Assembly: GCA_963747535.1 (NCBI GenBank)
Contig: CAVVFX010000022.1
Coordinates: 1-64,000 of the forward strand
DNA length: 64,000 nt
Direction of reading: 5' to 3'
Origin: CAVVFX01 sp963747535
GTDB taxonomy: Bacteria; Acidobacteriota; Terriglobia; Bryobacterales; Bryobacteraceae
Position 1 is the first letter of the stretch; every line of letters starts with the position of its first letter. Positions 37,723 through 47,122 of the stretch are shown piece after piece. Below the pieces are notes generated by a model. That model did no database searches, was not told the origin of the DNA, and saw only the letters and a program-made list of their open reading frames with translations. Position numbers and translations under genes: made by a program.

Positions 37723-38392
37723 CTGCGTGACCATCGCAACTTCGCATCGCTTTCCCGGCAACCTCATCGCTGCCCAGCATCGGCTGCGCTATCAGGAGGT
37801 TATTGCGAAAGAGGATTGGGGCAATATCTACGTCGCCGACGAGATGGAATTCGACCGCTACGACAATGTCGCGACGGAGTATTTCATTGCCCGCAACGCA
37901 GACGGGGACGTGCTCGGGGTCGCGCGATCGTACCCGACGACGATCCCCTACATGCTTTCCGACATCTTCCCCTTTCTGGCGGCGCGGGAACTGCCCTCCA
38001 GCCATAGAGTCCATGAAGCAAGCCGTTTGGTGCTTGATCGCTCATTGCTCGGCAAAGACGCGCGGCGGCCAATCGTCAATGAGTTGATCGTGGCTTACAT
38101 GGAGCGCGGCTTGCAGAGGAACATCGACGCCTATGTGGGCTTTATGCTGCCCCGAATCTGGGACAGCACCTTCTTGAGAGCGGGATGGGATGTGGAGTGG
38201 CTCGGCCCGGAGATCGCATTGCCTGGAACGGCTGATGTCGTTCGCGCCGCTTTAATGCCGGTCAGCGAACGGATGAACGATAAAGTGCGCGACGCGACCG
38301 GAATTCGAAAACCTGTTCTCAATTGCGGCTCCCTGGCACCAACTCTGGTTTCGTATTCCCACCTCCGCCGCGATGACAAATTTGCTGCCTGA
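37715..38392 (+). CDS. luxI: Acyl-homoserine-lactone synthase (LuxI family)
   Basis: A 225-residue enzyme making an acyl-homoserine lactone from SAM and acyl-ACP. The conserved N-terminal residues are present: Arg in HRLRYQEV, Trp in KEDWGN, Asp in DEMEFDRYDN. Then come GDVLGVARSYPTT, PSSHRVHEASRLVL (the RxxxxEAxRL-type motif) and the GNAT-like core. Its stop is followed after 21 bases by a ribbon-helix-helix gene. It is paired with luxR upstream. The acyl chain cannot be predicted from sequence. Confidence 0.93.
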   Translation: MIDCVTIATSHRFPGNLIAAQHRLRYQEVIAKEDWGNIYVADEMEFDRYDNVATEYFIARNADGDVLGVARSYPTTIPYMLSDIFPFLAARELPSSHRVHEASRLVLDRSLLGKDARRPIVNELIVAYMERGLQRNIDAYVGFMLPRIWDSTFLRAGWDVEWLGPEIALPGTADVVRAALMPVSERMNDKVRDATGIRKPVLNCGSLAPTLVSYSHLRRDDKFAA

Positions 38393-38413
38393 TCACAGCT
38401 AACGGTTTCAAGC

Positions 38414-38836
38414 ATGGTTTCTGCCTTTCCTCTCGCGTCTGCGAACGGAGATCCGCTTCCGGACAAGCGCAGTGCGCTCGTGGTGCACAACGTGAACGTC
38501 CACGGACACCGGACCAGCATCCGGCTGGAGCCGCAGCTATGGGATATCCTGGCCGAGATCTGCCGCCGCGAATACTGCACGCCGCACGACGTTTGCAGCT
38601 ATGCGGCCAAGCGCAAGCTGCCGCACGGCTCGCTGGCCTCCTCTCTTCGCGTTGTCATCCTCGATTATTTCCGCACATCCTCGACTGAGGACGGGCACCG
38701 CCACGCCGGACACGGCCAGGGCATGTTCATGTCGGAGCAGCGGGAACGGCTGGAGATGCGCAAGCTCGCGGCGGAGCGACGGGAGCCGCCGGACGGTTCG
38801 CAGCGCGGAAGGTCGGGACCGGGCCCGGCTGGATGA
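38414..38836 (+). CDS. Ribbon-helix-helix DNA-binding protein (RHH_4 type)
   Basis: A 140-residue protein. HGHRTSIRLEPQLWDILAEI followed by CRREYCTPHDVCSYAAKRK and LASSLRVVILDYFR is the RHH_4 pattern of alphaproteobacteria (strand, helix, helix). Tail is charged and disordered. Its stop overlaps the next start by 4 bases, so it is coupled to the repeat-protein gene. A regulator downstream of the quorum-sensing pair is likely; the target is unknown. Confidence 0.8.
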   Translation: MVSAFPLASANGDPLPDKRSALVVHNVNVHGHRTSIRLEPQLWDILAEICRREYCTPHDVCSYAAKRKLPHGSLASSLRVVILDYFRTSSTEDGHRHAGHGQGMFMSEQRERLEMRKLAAERREPPDGSQRGRSGPGPAG

Positions 38837-39339
38837 TGACCGGCACCACACCTTCGCATATCACGGCGCGCTCAAGGAAAGACGGCATCGAGACCACGCG
38901 GACCTATGCAGTCACCGAAGACGCTGCGCGCGACCTGCGCGGAACAAGGGATTGGCTTGGCGGATACCTGAAGTTGAGCGGGAGAGATTTGATGGCGTGG
39001 CTTCCTTATAAGGGATGCCTCCTCGATTGTCCCGACGGACCCGCGGTCGTCCGGCGCAGCTCCGATGGCTCGTTCTATGAGGAATATTGGCGCAACGGGA
39101 AGCTGCATCGCGAGGACGGCCCGGCAGTCGTCTGGCGTTCCGCGACGGGCGCGACGGAGGACTCCTACTACCGCGAGGGCAAGCGGCACCGGGACGGCGG
39201 TCCGGCTTTCGTCCGAAGCGGCTCCGACGGCGTGAGGGAAGAGAGATATTACAGGGATGGCGATCTCGTAGCAGTAGAGCGGCTCGGCCCGCGTTCCGTC
39301 GTTCCCGGCGCCACCGCGAGCGGGACCAAGCCGGTGTAA
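38833..39339 (+). CDS. YwqK/MORN-like repeat protein
   Basis: A 168-residue protein. From about residue 65 it has three tandem units of about 27 residues: DGPAVVRRSSDGSFYEEYWR, NGKLHRE and its repeats, with the consensus DGPAVV-x-R-x-x-DG-x-x-EEYYRDGKLHRE. The N-terminal part (TYAVTEDAARDLR) matches the paralogue at 40050. YwqK-type repeats occur in antitoxin-like and surface proteins; no function is proven. The start overlaps the upstream stop by 4 bases. Confidence 0.65.
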   Translation: MMTGTTPSHITARSRKDGIETTRTYAVTEDAARDLRGTRDWLGGYLKLSGRDLMAWLPYKGCLLDCPDGPAVVRRSSDGSFYEEYWRNGKLHREDGPAVVWRSATGATEDSYYREGKRHRDGGPAFVRSGSDGVREERYYRDGDLVAVERLGPRSVVPGATASGTKPV

Positions 39340-39756
39340 AAGGACTGGGTGCTTTTCTCCACAGAGTCCCCGGCGGTCATGAATTTGCAAGGCGGGTGGC
39401 GAGAGGGGCCGATGACGGACATGCAAGACGATGTCGGCAATCAGATGTCTCAGATTCGCAAGGATACAGGTGAAGATATGATGCTGGTTCAAAGGGTTGG
39501 GTGCCATCGTCGCGCGCCGTCATGCCTGGGAACGGCGGGTCGGGGCACAGAAATTGACGCAGTTGCCATGATGCCGCGTCATGGCGGATTCGCAGCGGCC
39601 AGCCAGAATGCCGCAAGACATCGTCAAAGATATGGACCCTCCCAGACCGGCCTGCTAAAAGTAACCTCATCGCCGTGTTCTTAGAGTGCCGCTTGCACCA
39701 GGAACTACGTCGGCTTAGATCTATCGCACCGGCGAGAAGGGTTAAAGGAGGCGCTC
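39340..39756. other. Non-coding gap of about 417 bases
   Basis: Between the two YwqK-like genes. I see no gene with good codon structure or a ribosome site, and no clear hairpin. It may hold decayed coding sequence from the duplication of the repeat gene. Confidence 0.4.
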
Positions 39757-40053
39757 ATGGTATCTGGCCAATTCAAACGGGTAATAACAAAGAGCGGGGA
39801 GGTTGCGTACATTCGAACGGTTCAAAGAGAGTCGGGGGAGTGGGTTGCCTATACCTCAGGTGCGGTGCTGGCGGCTTTCGCTCCTGGTATAACATTCCCC
39901 ACCCAGGAGGCCGCCGAAGAGGCAGCCAAGCAGGCGCTGCAACAAGCTTTCTTTGGCGACGACCCGATTGATCGAATTGAAGAGTGTTCGTCGGAATTGA
40001 ATAGATTGGACGAAGTTTGGAACGAAACAGCCACGAATAAGGCAAGAGCGTGA
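39757..40053 (+). CDS. Small hypothetical protein
   Basis: A 98-residue protein, MVSGQFKRVITKSGEVAYIR and following, with an alanine-rich helix AAEEAAKQALQQAFFGDD. Behind a good ribosome site (AAAGGAGG). Its last bases overlap the GTG start of the next repeat protein, so the two are co-translated. No domain recognised. Confidence 0.55.
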   Translation: MVSGQFKRVITKSGEVAYIRTVQRESGEWVAYTSGAVLAAFAPGITFPTQEAAEEAAKQALQQAFFGDDPIDRIEECSSELNRLDEVWNETATNKARA

Positions 40054-40535
40054 CCAGCGACCGGACTTCACATATCAGAGTGACCGACAGCGACGGCGGC
40101 GTCGAGATCACGAGCGTTTATGCAGTCACTGAAGAGGTTTCGCGCGAGCTGGACCGACGCACACAGAAGCCGACCGGCAGGGATTTGCAAGCGTGGCTTG
40201 AAACCAAGGGATGCCGGCTCGATTCGTCCGGCGGCCCGGCCTTTGTCCGGCGCCATAAGACAGGGGAGACGGAGGAATATTATTACCGCGATGGCAAGCC
40301 GCACCGCGAGGACGGCGCAGCCGCTGTATGGTGCTTCGCCGATGGCTCGACGATCGAGGAATATTACCGCGATGGCAAGTTGCACCGCGAGAGCGGCCCT
40401 GCCGTTGTCAAGCGCTTCGCCGACGGATCGGCGATCGAGGAGTATTACCGCGATGGCGAGCTGCACTGCGAGGGCGGCACGGCCTTTGTCTGGCGCGACC
40501 CCGACGGCTCGACGGAGGAAACAATATCACGATGA
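40050..40535 (+). CDS. YwqK/MORN-like repeat protein, C-terminus shifted
   Basis: A 161-residue paralogue of 38833-39339 with four repeat units, among them GGPAFVRRHKTGETEEYYYR and DGKPHRE. The start is GTG 40050, coupled to the previous gene. The last repeat breaks at DGSTEE: one extra A near 40520 changes the frame and ends the protein at TISR. In the other frame it continues QYHDDKRQREDEVKSETRLE to 40620. So the C-terminus is either truncated or a sequencing error. Confidence 0.6.
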   Translation: MTSDRTSHIRVTDSDGGVEITSVYAVTEEVSRELDRRTQKPTGRDLQAWLETKGCRLDSSGGPAFVRRHKTGETEEYYYRDGKPHREDGAAAVWCFADGSTIEEYYRDGKLHRESGPAVVKRFADGSAIEEYYRDGELHCEGGTAFVWRDPDGSTEETISR

Positions 40536-40739
40536 CAAGCGGCAGCGCGAGGACGAAGTTAAGAGCGAAACGAGGCTTGAGGGCAAGAGCATGGCGGGCC
40601 AGAAAACGGTTTCATGCTAGCTGAGGCCGTGAGGGGTTGACGTAAGGCGATACAGATTGTCTTTCCTTTATTGCTGTGCTACGGCGAGTGTTTAGATGTT
40701 CAGTTGTGCCTTGAATCCATTAGCGAGACTAGATGGCCC

Positions 40740-41798
40740 ATGAGACAGAGAAAAGCCCTTATAACCGGGATCACCGGTCAGGATGGTGCATATCTCGCAA
40801 AATTGCTCCTTAAAAAGGGCTACAAGGTGCATGGGGCCTATCGCCGTTCAAGTACGCCGAATTTCTGGCGGTTGGACGAGTTGCAAATCAAGAACCTGGT
40901 CGATCTGGTCTGCATCGAGCTGTCTGACCCGTCGAGCCTCCAGAATGGTTTTTCCGAGATCCGTCCCGACGAGATCTATAATCTGGCAGCGCAAAGTTTC
41001 GTCGCCACATCCTTCAGCCAGCCGTTCTATACCACCGAGATCGATGGTCTGTCTGTGACCAAGATTCTCGAAGCCATGCGGAAGTTTTGCCCCGAAGCGC
41101 GTTTCTACCAGGCTTCAACCTCGGAAATGTTCGGCAAGGTACAGGAGATTCCGCAGACGGAGACTACAGCCTTCTACCCTCGCAGCCCCTATGGCGTAGC
41201 GAAACTCTATGCTCACTGGATTACGGTCAACTACCGCGAGGCCTATAATCTCTACGCCTGCTCTGGGATTTTGTTCAATCACGAGTCGCCGCTGCGCGGG
41301 ATCGAATTTGTGACCCGCAAGATCACGGCCGGCCTCGCTGCCATCAAGGCGGGGGCACAGGATCAGATTGTTCTCGGCAATCTTGACGCCCAACGCGACT
41401 GGGGTTTCGCCGGCGACTATGTCGAAGGCATGTGGCGGATGCTGCAACAAGACAGGCCGGATGATTTTGTCCTCGCGACCGGCGTTACGGTCACAATCCG
41501 CCGGTTTGCGGAAATGGCGGCGCAAGCCCTCGATATGGAACTTCTCTGGGAAGGAGAAGGCCTTGGCGAGACCGGGGCCGACCGCAAGACCGGCAAAACA
41601 CTGATCCGTATCAGCGCCGATCACTATCGTCCGGCGGAGGTCGACCTTCTGATCGGCAATCCGGCCAAGGCCCACAAAATCCTCGGGTGGAAGGCACACA
41701 TGCAGCTTCCGGATCTAGTGCGAATTATGGCTGACGCCGATCAGCAGCGCGCTGCAAAAGGATTCTCCACCAATGGCCGAGCTTCTTGCGCAGCGTAA
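40740..41798 (+). CDS. gmd: GDP-mannose 4,6-dehydratase
   Basis: A protein of 352 residues from ATG 40740. It converts GDP-mannose to GDP-4-keto-6-deoxymannose. The Rossmann site is LITGITGQDGAYLA; the catalytic set appears as STSEMFG and YGVAKLYAHW (YxxxK). NHESPLRG and FVTRKI are typical of Gmd. It is the first step to GDP-perosamine, made further on by the DegT-type aminotransferase at 48766. Cytoplasmic. Confidence 0.95.
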   Translation: MRQRKALITGITGQDGAYLAKLLLKKGYKVHGAYRRSSTPNFWRLDELQIKNLVDLVCIELSDPSSLQNGFSEIRPDEIYNLAAQSFVATSFSQPFYTTEIDGLSVTKILEAMRKFCPEARFYQASTSEMFGKVQEIPQTETTAFYPRSPYGVAKLYAHWITVNYREAYNLYACSGILFNHESPLRGIEFVTRKITAGLAAIKAGAQDQIVLGNLDAQRDWGFAGDYVEGMWRMLQQDRPDDFVLATGVTVTIRRFAEMAAQALDMELLWEGEGLGETGADRKTGKTLIRISADHYRPAEVDLLIGNPAKAHKILGWKAHMQLPDLVRIMADADQQRAAKGFSTNGRASCAA

Positions 41799-42016
41799 TG
41801 CTGGAGTCTTGCTCCCCGTCTGTGTCTTACGAACGCTTGCGGTGCACACCACCACACCTTGGGCAATGCAGCGCTCTTGACAAACAACCAGCAGGGGCAG
41901 AACTATCTCGGGATGGAAGAATCCCTTGTCTGTCTGTTCTACCGCTTGAGGTATCGTTCTCCTATTTCCTGATTGTCAAGAAATGGGTTCAGGGACATCG
42001 GTTGGTGAGGAAGAGA

Positions 42017-42556
42017 ATGAGACCCGAAGTACATACGTTACGCCTGAATGTGCGCAACTTTATCATCGATAAAGTCTTTCCTTGTGTCAGGGGTGGGGAC
42101 GTGTTGGAAATCGGACCGATGCAGTTGCAACATACGCCGGTCAAGGAATGCTTCGTGGATACACGCCGCCATTTTACAGAGCAGGGCGCACGTTATGTGA
42201 GTTGCGATATCGATACTGAATCCGGCTGCGACGTAATCACCGATGTCCTGAACCTCAAGGAGCATTTTCCCGCCCAATCTTTCGACTGCATTCTTGCGCT
42301 TGAGGTTCTGGAGCATACCTCGCGCATTTGGGATGTTCCGAACATTTTCAGTTACCTTCTGCGGCCGAAGGGTAAGCTGTTTGTTTCCGTACCATATTAT
42401 TTCTATCGCCACCATCCTTTTCCCGACTTCTGGCGCATCAGCGAAGACGGTTTGCGGCTTTTGTTTGCGCCGGGCTTCGACCTTCACATCGAGCCCCTGA
42501 TTGAGGAGGACGAGCGTAAGCCACTGCAATACACAATGATTGCGACCAAAACATAG
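42017..42556 (+). CDS. SAM-dependent methyltransferase (class I)
   Basis: About 179 residues from ATG 42017; the frame is open further upstream but the earlier part looks non-coding. Motif I is GGDVLEIGPMQ, the acidic loop CDIDTESGCDVITD, and FDCILALEVLEHT is motif II-type. VPYYFYRHHPFPDFWR is a common lipid or sugar methylase feature. It sits among polysaccharide genes, so a sugar O-methylase is likely. Substrate not known. Confidence 0.75.
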   Translation: MRPEVHTLRLNVRNFIIDKVFPCVRGGDVLEIGPMQLQHTPVKECFVDTRRHFTEQGARYVSCDIDTESGCDVITDVLNLKEHFPAQSFDCILALEVLEHTSRIWDVPNIFSYLLRPKGKLFVSVPYYFYRHHPFPDFWRISEDGLRLLFAPGFDLHIEPLIEEDERKPLQYTMIATKT

Positions 42557-42566
42557 GATTTGGCTT

Positions 42567-43535
42567 ATGCGGCGCCGACTAAATATTCTGTTCTTGGGAG
42601 CTGCAAAGCGCGTCAGTTTGCTGGAGAGGTTCCTGGCTGCCGCCGAGCGCCTTGATGTGCATATTACAATTCATAGTTTCGAGAAAGACAACGGCTTCTG
42701 TCCGATCTCTCATCTGGCCTTAGTGCACGGGGCGCCTAAGTTTTCCGCTGCGGCCTTTCAGGATCGGCTGACTAGCTTTATCGCTGAAAGCAACATTCAC
42801 ATCGTTATTCCGAATATGGATGCGGCAACAGAGGCTTTGGCCATCTTTCGTGAAACGCGCGCGTCGCCCGGCTGCTGGAATGTCATCAGCAAGTTTAATT
42901 TGGTGCAGGCCATGCACGCGAAAGATTTGGCGGCGGTGTTTTTCCAGAAACATCATCTCCCGACGCCTGTCGATACGCCGGGCCGCTTTCCTAAGATCGT
43001 CAAGCCTGTTCACGGATTCGGCGGTAAGGGGATAAAGCGGGTAGCAAGTTCTGAGGAGCTTGCCGCAGCCCTTGTGGCTAAGGAGCCCATGCTGGTCCAG
43101 GATTTTGTCGACGGTATTGAGACGACAGCGGACTTTTATGTCAGTCCCCGTTACGGACTTTTAGGGTATGTCCTGAGGGACCGTATCGAGGTCTCTGACG
43201 GAGAAGTGATGATTTGTAAGACTAGGGAACCCACCGCTTCTGAACGGGATCTGCTTGAACGCATCGCGGCCATTCCCGGTTGGGAAGGCTGCATCACCGT
43301 GCAGTATATTCGCGCCCACGAACGCGCTCCTCCGTGCTTGATCGAGATCAATCCTCGCTTTGGCGGTGGGGCAACCGCTTCCATCGAGGCCGGGCTCGAT
43401 ATGGCATATTATGTCCTCGGCGAATATCTTGGTCTGCCACTCAGTCCGGCGGAACACATTCGCACTCTTCTTATGTCTCGGGCGCGCCGTGATTTCTTTC
43501 TCGATCTCCCCGTGGCAGAAGGATTGTCAGCATGA
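42567..43535 (+). CDS. ATP-grasp family ligase (carbamoyl-phosphate-synthase-like)
   Basis: A protein of 322 residues from ATG 42567. NILFLGAAKRVSLLERF is the N-terminal domain of CarB-like ATP-grasp enzymes in surface-sugar clusters. FPKIVKPVHGFGGKGIKRV and LVQDFVDGIETTADFYV are ATP-grasp lobes, and CLIEINPRFGGGATASIEAG carries the metal-binding Glu and Asn. It probably joins a small acid or amino acid to a sugar or carrier. Its stop overlaps the HAD gene by 4 bases. Confidence 0.78.
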   Translation: MRRRLNILFLGAAKRVSLLERFLAAAERLDVHITIHSFEKDNGFCPISHLALVHGAPKFSAAAFQDRLTSFIAESNIHIVIPNMDAATEALAIFRETRASPGCWNVISKFNLVQAMHAKDLAAVFFQKHHLPTPVDTPGRFPKIVKPVHGFGGKGIKRVASSEELAAALVAKEPMLVQDFVDGIETTADFYVSPRYGLLGYVLRDRIEVSDGEVMICKTREPTASERDLLERIAAIPGWEGCITVQYIRAHERAPPCLIEINPRFGGGATASIEAGLDMAYYVLGEYLGLPLSPAEHIRTLLMSRARRDFFLDLPVAEGLSA

Positions 43536-43858
43536 CGCTCCCTCACAAATGCAAACCCAAGACCATCATGGTTGATATCGATGGAACTCTTTGCACTGAA
43601 GAGCGTGCATTCGAGCGCTCCCTGGCAACGCCACTGCCGGGATCGCGCGAGCGCGTCAATGCTTGGCACGATCAGGGGCATACGATCATCTTGTGGACGG
43701 GGCGGGGCTGGGAACAGTACAAGGTTACCGTAAGGTGGCTTACAGATCACGGGTATAAATTTCACCAGTTGATTATGGGTAAGCCGATAGTCGATTGCTA
43801 TATCGATGACCGCGCCTATCGGTTCGAGGGTTGGGATAGGCCCTATTTCGAGGTCTAA
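43532..43858 (+). CDS. Short HAD-superfamily phosphatase
   Basis: A 108-residue protein. TIMVDIDGTLCTEERAF is HAD motif I (DxDGT), TIILWTGRGW motif II (T/S), and KPIVDCYIDDRAYR motif IV. This short type lies in capsule and O-antigen loci, where it removes phosphate from a sugar precursor. ATGA overlap with the ATP-grasp gene indicates a common pathway step. Confidence 0.85.
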   Translation: MTLPHKCKPKTIMVDIDGTLCTEERAFERSLATPLPGSRERVNAWHDQGHTIILWTGRGWEQYKVTVRWLTDHGYKFHQLIMGKPIVDCYIDDRAYRFEGWDRPYFEV

Positions 43859-45621
43859 ACCGCCGCCAGACCTTTGGCAGGAAGAGCCCCTTCCGTAGCG
43901 GCGTCTTGAAAGACGCGAAGATAGTCCTTAGACGCATCCTGCCATGTCCTGCGTTTCCGCATGGTGTTGAAAGAGGTCCTTTGCCGCTCGGTATGGTAGT
44001 CGGTGCGGGCATCAAAGTCGATGAGCTTTGCCACAAGGTCGTTGATGCTGTAGGGATCGAACGTCATTTCGGCATAATAGTCGGGATCGATAAGCCCCGT
44101 TTCGCGCGCCTCCCGCATCGCAAAACTGTCCGCTGCCAAACAAGGGGTGTCTACGGAATTACCTTCGTAAAAAGCCGCAACATTGGCGCCACCTTCAAAC
44201 AAGGACGGATGGACTGTGAATTTAGCGGCGTGATAGAGCGCCGCATGAACATCAGGCGGTACGCGAGGAATCGAGAGAATGTCCCAGTGCAGAGACTGTT
44301 CTCGGACAAAGCGCGAAACATCGTCGCCTCCCATAATATCAAAAGAAAACGTGTTCACTATTTTCAAGTCCGCATATCGTTGTCGCAACGCTATTTGAAA
44401 CGCCCGACAAAGCATCATTACATTCTTATAAGGGCGGTTCTGGGTCGAAACCAGGATGTAGCCGACATCCTCGAAAGGAAAGTCGCGTAGATAGGGATCA
44501 AGAAGCTTGCGCATGGTTTCGGACCATGGCTGCCGCGCCTCATCGCTGCGTAGATAGGTTCTGATAATGTCTGCGGCACACTTCCGACTCTGTGGTGTCT
44601 TGGTGCGATATTGTTCGTAGGCATAATATCCGTCCCAGCAGGCGTGCTGGATTACTACGCTTTTACTTTTGGGGACATCGAAACGGGACAAGTGCCGATC
44701 CCTTACGAAGTTAGATACACAAATGACTCTTGCCGCCCTGTTCAGAGTAAGCTCACAGCTCTTGTAACAGTGAGCGATCAGCCTTTGATCGAAGCCAGTC
44801 GGATAATCGAAAAACACAAAATCCGCGAATAGGGTCACAAGCGGTTGTTTCAGCAACGCCGCATACTTGCTGGTCGGATTGATCGTGAACCAGCAATCGA
44901 CGAGATCGCGCCTGTTGACGTATTTGACGAGCGCATAGAATTCCGTGGCGAGCGTTTGTTCTGCGAACACTCTGGCGTGCGCGGATTGCCTCAGACGATC
45001 TTTGACAGATTGGATCAGACGAGGTCTGGCGGCGCGAACATTCGGTCGTGCTCGCCAGAGGCGAAGAAGCGTGTTTACGAATGGCGTCCGTGGAATTCGG
45101 GATTTGAGTTTTGGATAAGAAGCCCTCAATGCGAAGACCAGGGCCTCGATCACCACAATAGCTGTCAGCAAAGGCGATAACAGGACGAGGAGCGCAAGCG
45201 TATAAATCATCCGCCTACGATTGAACACGAGATTATACAATTGGAGCGCCGGGGGGGTGGTACGCTTTTTGCGCACCATCCTTGAAGAACTTGCAGGGCT
45301 AAGAGGGTCCTTCCTTTGCGGCGGCTTTAGGGCCAGATGTTGAGTTACCCATGACCTAGGTCTCCGGGGCGTGAGGACAAACACCTTCTTGCCATTTGTC
45401 TGCTGGAGTTCTTGTGCAACGTACGTCTCCAACGTCTGGCGCATCCAGTGTGGGGCGGTCAAGTAATATTGAACGGCTGCGGGGTCTGAATTGTTCATGA
45501 TGAGGCTGAGCAACCGCACCAGACCCTCGTGGGAAAAGCCTGGTCCAGGATGCGCTTCAAGCCAGATGCCAACGCGTAGCGGCGGCTGCTTAAGCGGCAA
45601 GGAGATCTTTGATAAATGCAT
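43855..45621 (-). CDS. Glycosyltransferase (GT4-like) with internal hydrophobic segment
   Basis: A protein of 588 residues from ATG 45621. LRVGIWLEAHPGPGFSHEGL begins the N-terminal lobe; a hydrophobic segment (about 145-170, MIYTLALLVLLSPLLTAIVV) is inserted. The C-terminal GT4-type lobe has GYILVSTQNRPYKNVMMLC and HPSLFEGGANVAAFYEG, the latter the sugar-nucleotide-binding E-x7-E site region. It overlaps the next glycosyltransferase gene by 32 bases on the same strand. Its convergent 3' end abuts the HAD gene. Likely builds the polysaccharide exported by Wzm/Wzt. Confidence 0.78.
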   Translation of the reverse strand: MHLSKISLPLKQPPLRVGIWLEAHPGPGFSHEGLVRLLSLIMNNSDPAAVQYYLTAPHWMRQTLETYVAQELQQTNGKKVFVLTPRRPRSWVTQHLALKPPQRKDPLSPASSSRMVRKKRTTPPALQLYNLVFNRRRMIYTLALLVLLSPLLTAIVVIEALVFALRASYPKLKSRIPRTPFVNTLLRLWRARPNVRAARPRLIQSVKDRLRQSAHARVFAEQTLATEFYALVKYVNRRDLVDCWFTINPTSKYAALLKQPLVTLFADFVFFDYPTGFDQRLIAHCYKSCELTLNRAARVICVSNFVRDRHLSRFDVPKSKSVVIQHACWDGYYAYEQYRTKTPQSRKCAADIIRTYLRSDEARQPWSETMRKLLDPYLRDFPFEDVGYILVSTQNRPYKNVMMLCRAFQIALRQRYADLKIVNTFSFDIMGGDDVSRFVREQSLHWDILSIPRVPPDVHAALYHAAKFTVHPSLFEGGANVAAFYEGNSVDTPCLAADSFAMREARETGLIDPDYYAEMTFDPYSINDLVAKLIDFDARTDYHTERQRTSFNTMRKRRTWQDASKDYLRVFQDAATEGALPAKGLAAV

Positions 45622-46810
45622 AATAGGGCTCCGAGACTTCGACACTTGTGCTGAGGGGCGTCACAGACGATCTCTTTAGGTCTTCCTGCTGTTTAAGTTT
45701 GCGCGCGAGATCGTCGGGGTCATAGGGGTCGAAGTAATTCGCTCGAACGCCGAAGCGTTGGTTGACGAATTCAGCCTGAGGATAGCGCGACGACAGAACA
45801 GGAGTGCCGCCTTCTGCCGCTTCGATCAGGGCTCCGCAGCCACTGTCGTAAATAACGTTGTGCAACCAGAAGCGAGCTTCCTTTTTAATCACACAGTAGG
45901 ACTCTGCCGGAATATTGCCAATGATCCGTAACCTCTCTTGCAGGCCTTCGTGTTGCTGAATGGCGCGGCAGACGAGGTTGGTGTATTCGTTCCCGGAATC
46001 CGCGCGTAAAAACCCCTCAACCCCCCGACCACACATAATGACGTTCAGTCTGCCTCCATAAGACCGATAGTAGAGTTGCAGCGCTTCGAGTCCAACGAGA
46101 TGATTATTGTTCGGCATATCATTGGTTGCCCAAAGAACAAACGGGTAGGGGAGATGCAATCCGTCCCGAAGAGTGCCGCTCTTATCATCCTTGTTCTCCT
46201 GGACACTGGACGGGAGCTCAGTAACTATTGGTAGCAATCGAACGCGTGCGCGGGGAATACCCGCATAGGAAATACAATCCTCGTACGTTTTCGGCGTGGT
46301 CGCGTAGCAAAGGGCCGCTTGGCGACACGACAACATGGTTTTTAAAACCCACATCCACCTCGGATGATTAAGGTCGGTTCCAAACAAAACATTTGTCGGC
46401 ACAATTCTTTGCAACCAATCGGCTGCGAATACCGCATAGGGCTTGAGTGGTGCGACGATTTGGTCAGGCAAGCCGTAGAAAATAAGAACGTCGCAATCTA
46501 GGAGAGTAATGGGGAATATAGATTCCTCATCGTGTTCTGTCGCCATTGTATTTGTTGGCTTGGTGCGCTTCAGGTCTTTCAGATCTTGTTGGGTATAAGT
46601 GCGCCATTGAAGGAAGCGGACTTTTATGTCTTCCTCTTCCAGGCTTTCTACGAGATTCTTGTCGTAGGCATTTTCGAGCAGTCCGAGGACGACTGTGAAC
46701 GTTTCGCCATATCTTTCATTAAAGGACATGAGCAAGCGGCAGAAGGTCCTGGCACTATCCAACATCTCCCCGAACCAACGGTCTGGTAAAATAACGCCGA
46801 TTGTCTTCAT
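45590..46810 (-). CDS. Glycosyltransferase (GT4-like)
   Basis: A 406-residue protein. IGVILPDRWFGEMLDSARTF is the start of a GT-B N-terminal lobe; FVLWATNDMPNNNHLVGLEA and VIYDSGCGALIEAAEGGTPV form the C-terminal donor-binding lobe with the catalytic-type Glu. No membrane segment. It is the first gene of a two-gene minus-strand operon facing away from wzm. Sugar and linkage cannot be read. Confidence 0.78.
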   Translation of the reverse strand: MKTIGVILPDRWFGEMLDSARTFCRLLMSFNERYGETFTVVLGLLENAYDKNLVESLEEEDIKVRFLQWRTYTQQDLKDLKRTKPTNTMATEHDEESIFPITLLDCDVLIFYGLPDQIVAPLKPYAVFAADWLQRIVPTNVLFGTDLNHPRWMWVLKTMLSCRQAALCYATTPKTYEDCISYAGIPRARVRLLPIVTELPSSVQENKDDKSGTLRDGLHLPYPFVLWATNDMPNNNHLVGLEALQLYYRSYGGRLNVIMCGRGVEGFLRADSGNEYTNLVCRAIQQHEGLQERLRIIGNIPAESYCVIKKEARFWLHNVIYDSGCGALIEAAEGGTPVLSSRYPQAEFVNQRFGVRANYFDPYDPDDLARKLKQQEDLKRSSVTPLSTSVEVSEPYYAFIKDLLAA

Positions 46811-47122
46811 GGATGGTGTGAGCCTCGCATGTATCTAGATCGTCACATATATCAAACAACATTGAGCGACGCTAGCTTGAAAATTCGGGAGGGGCCGTTT
46901 CCTCCGAGTGGACGGGAAAGCCAACGAGGCCGGAGAGTGCTATTTGTCCCCGATCCGATATTCCGGCGAGGGGGGAGAGATGCCGCCTATTCGTGGAGTA
47001 ATCCAAGGGGTTGATAAGACAGCAAAAACAAAGTAACTATCTGCTCGTCTGCGTTTTCTGCTTATCGTGTCCAAGACGCTGTCTGGTTATCAACACACAA
47101 CTCGTCGAATTCCTGGATTGGC
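46811..47122. other. Divergent promoter region of about 312 bases
   Basis: Between the glycosyltransferase operon (minus) and wzm (plus). It must hold both promoters. I see no clear hexamer pair or gene. Confidence 0.4.
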
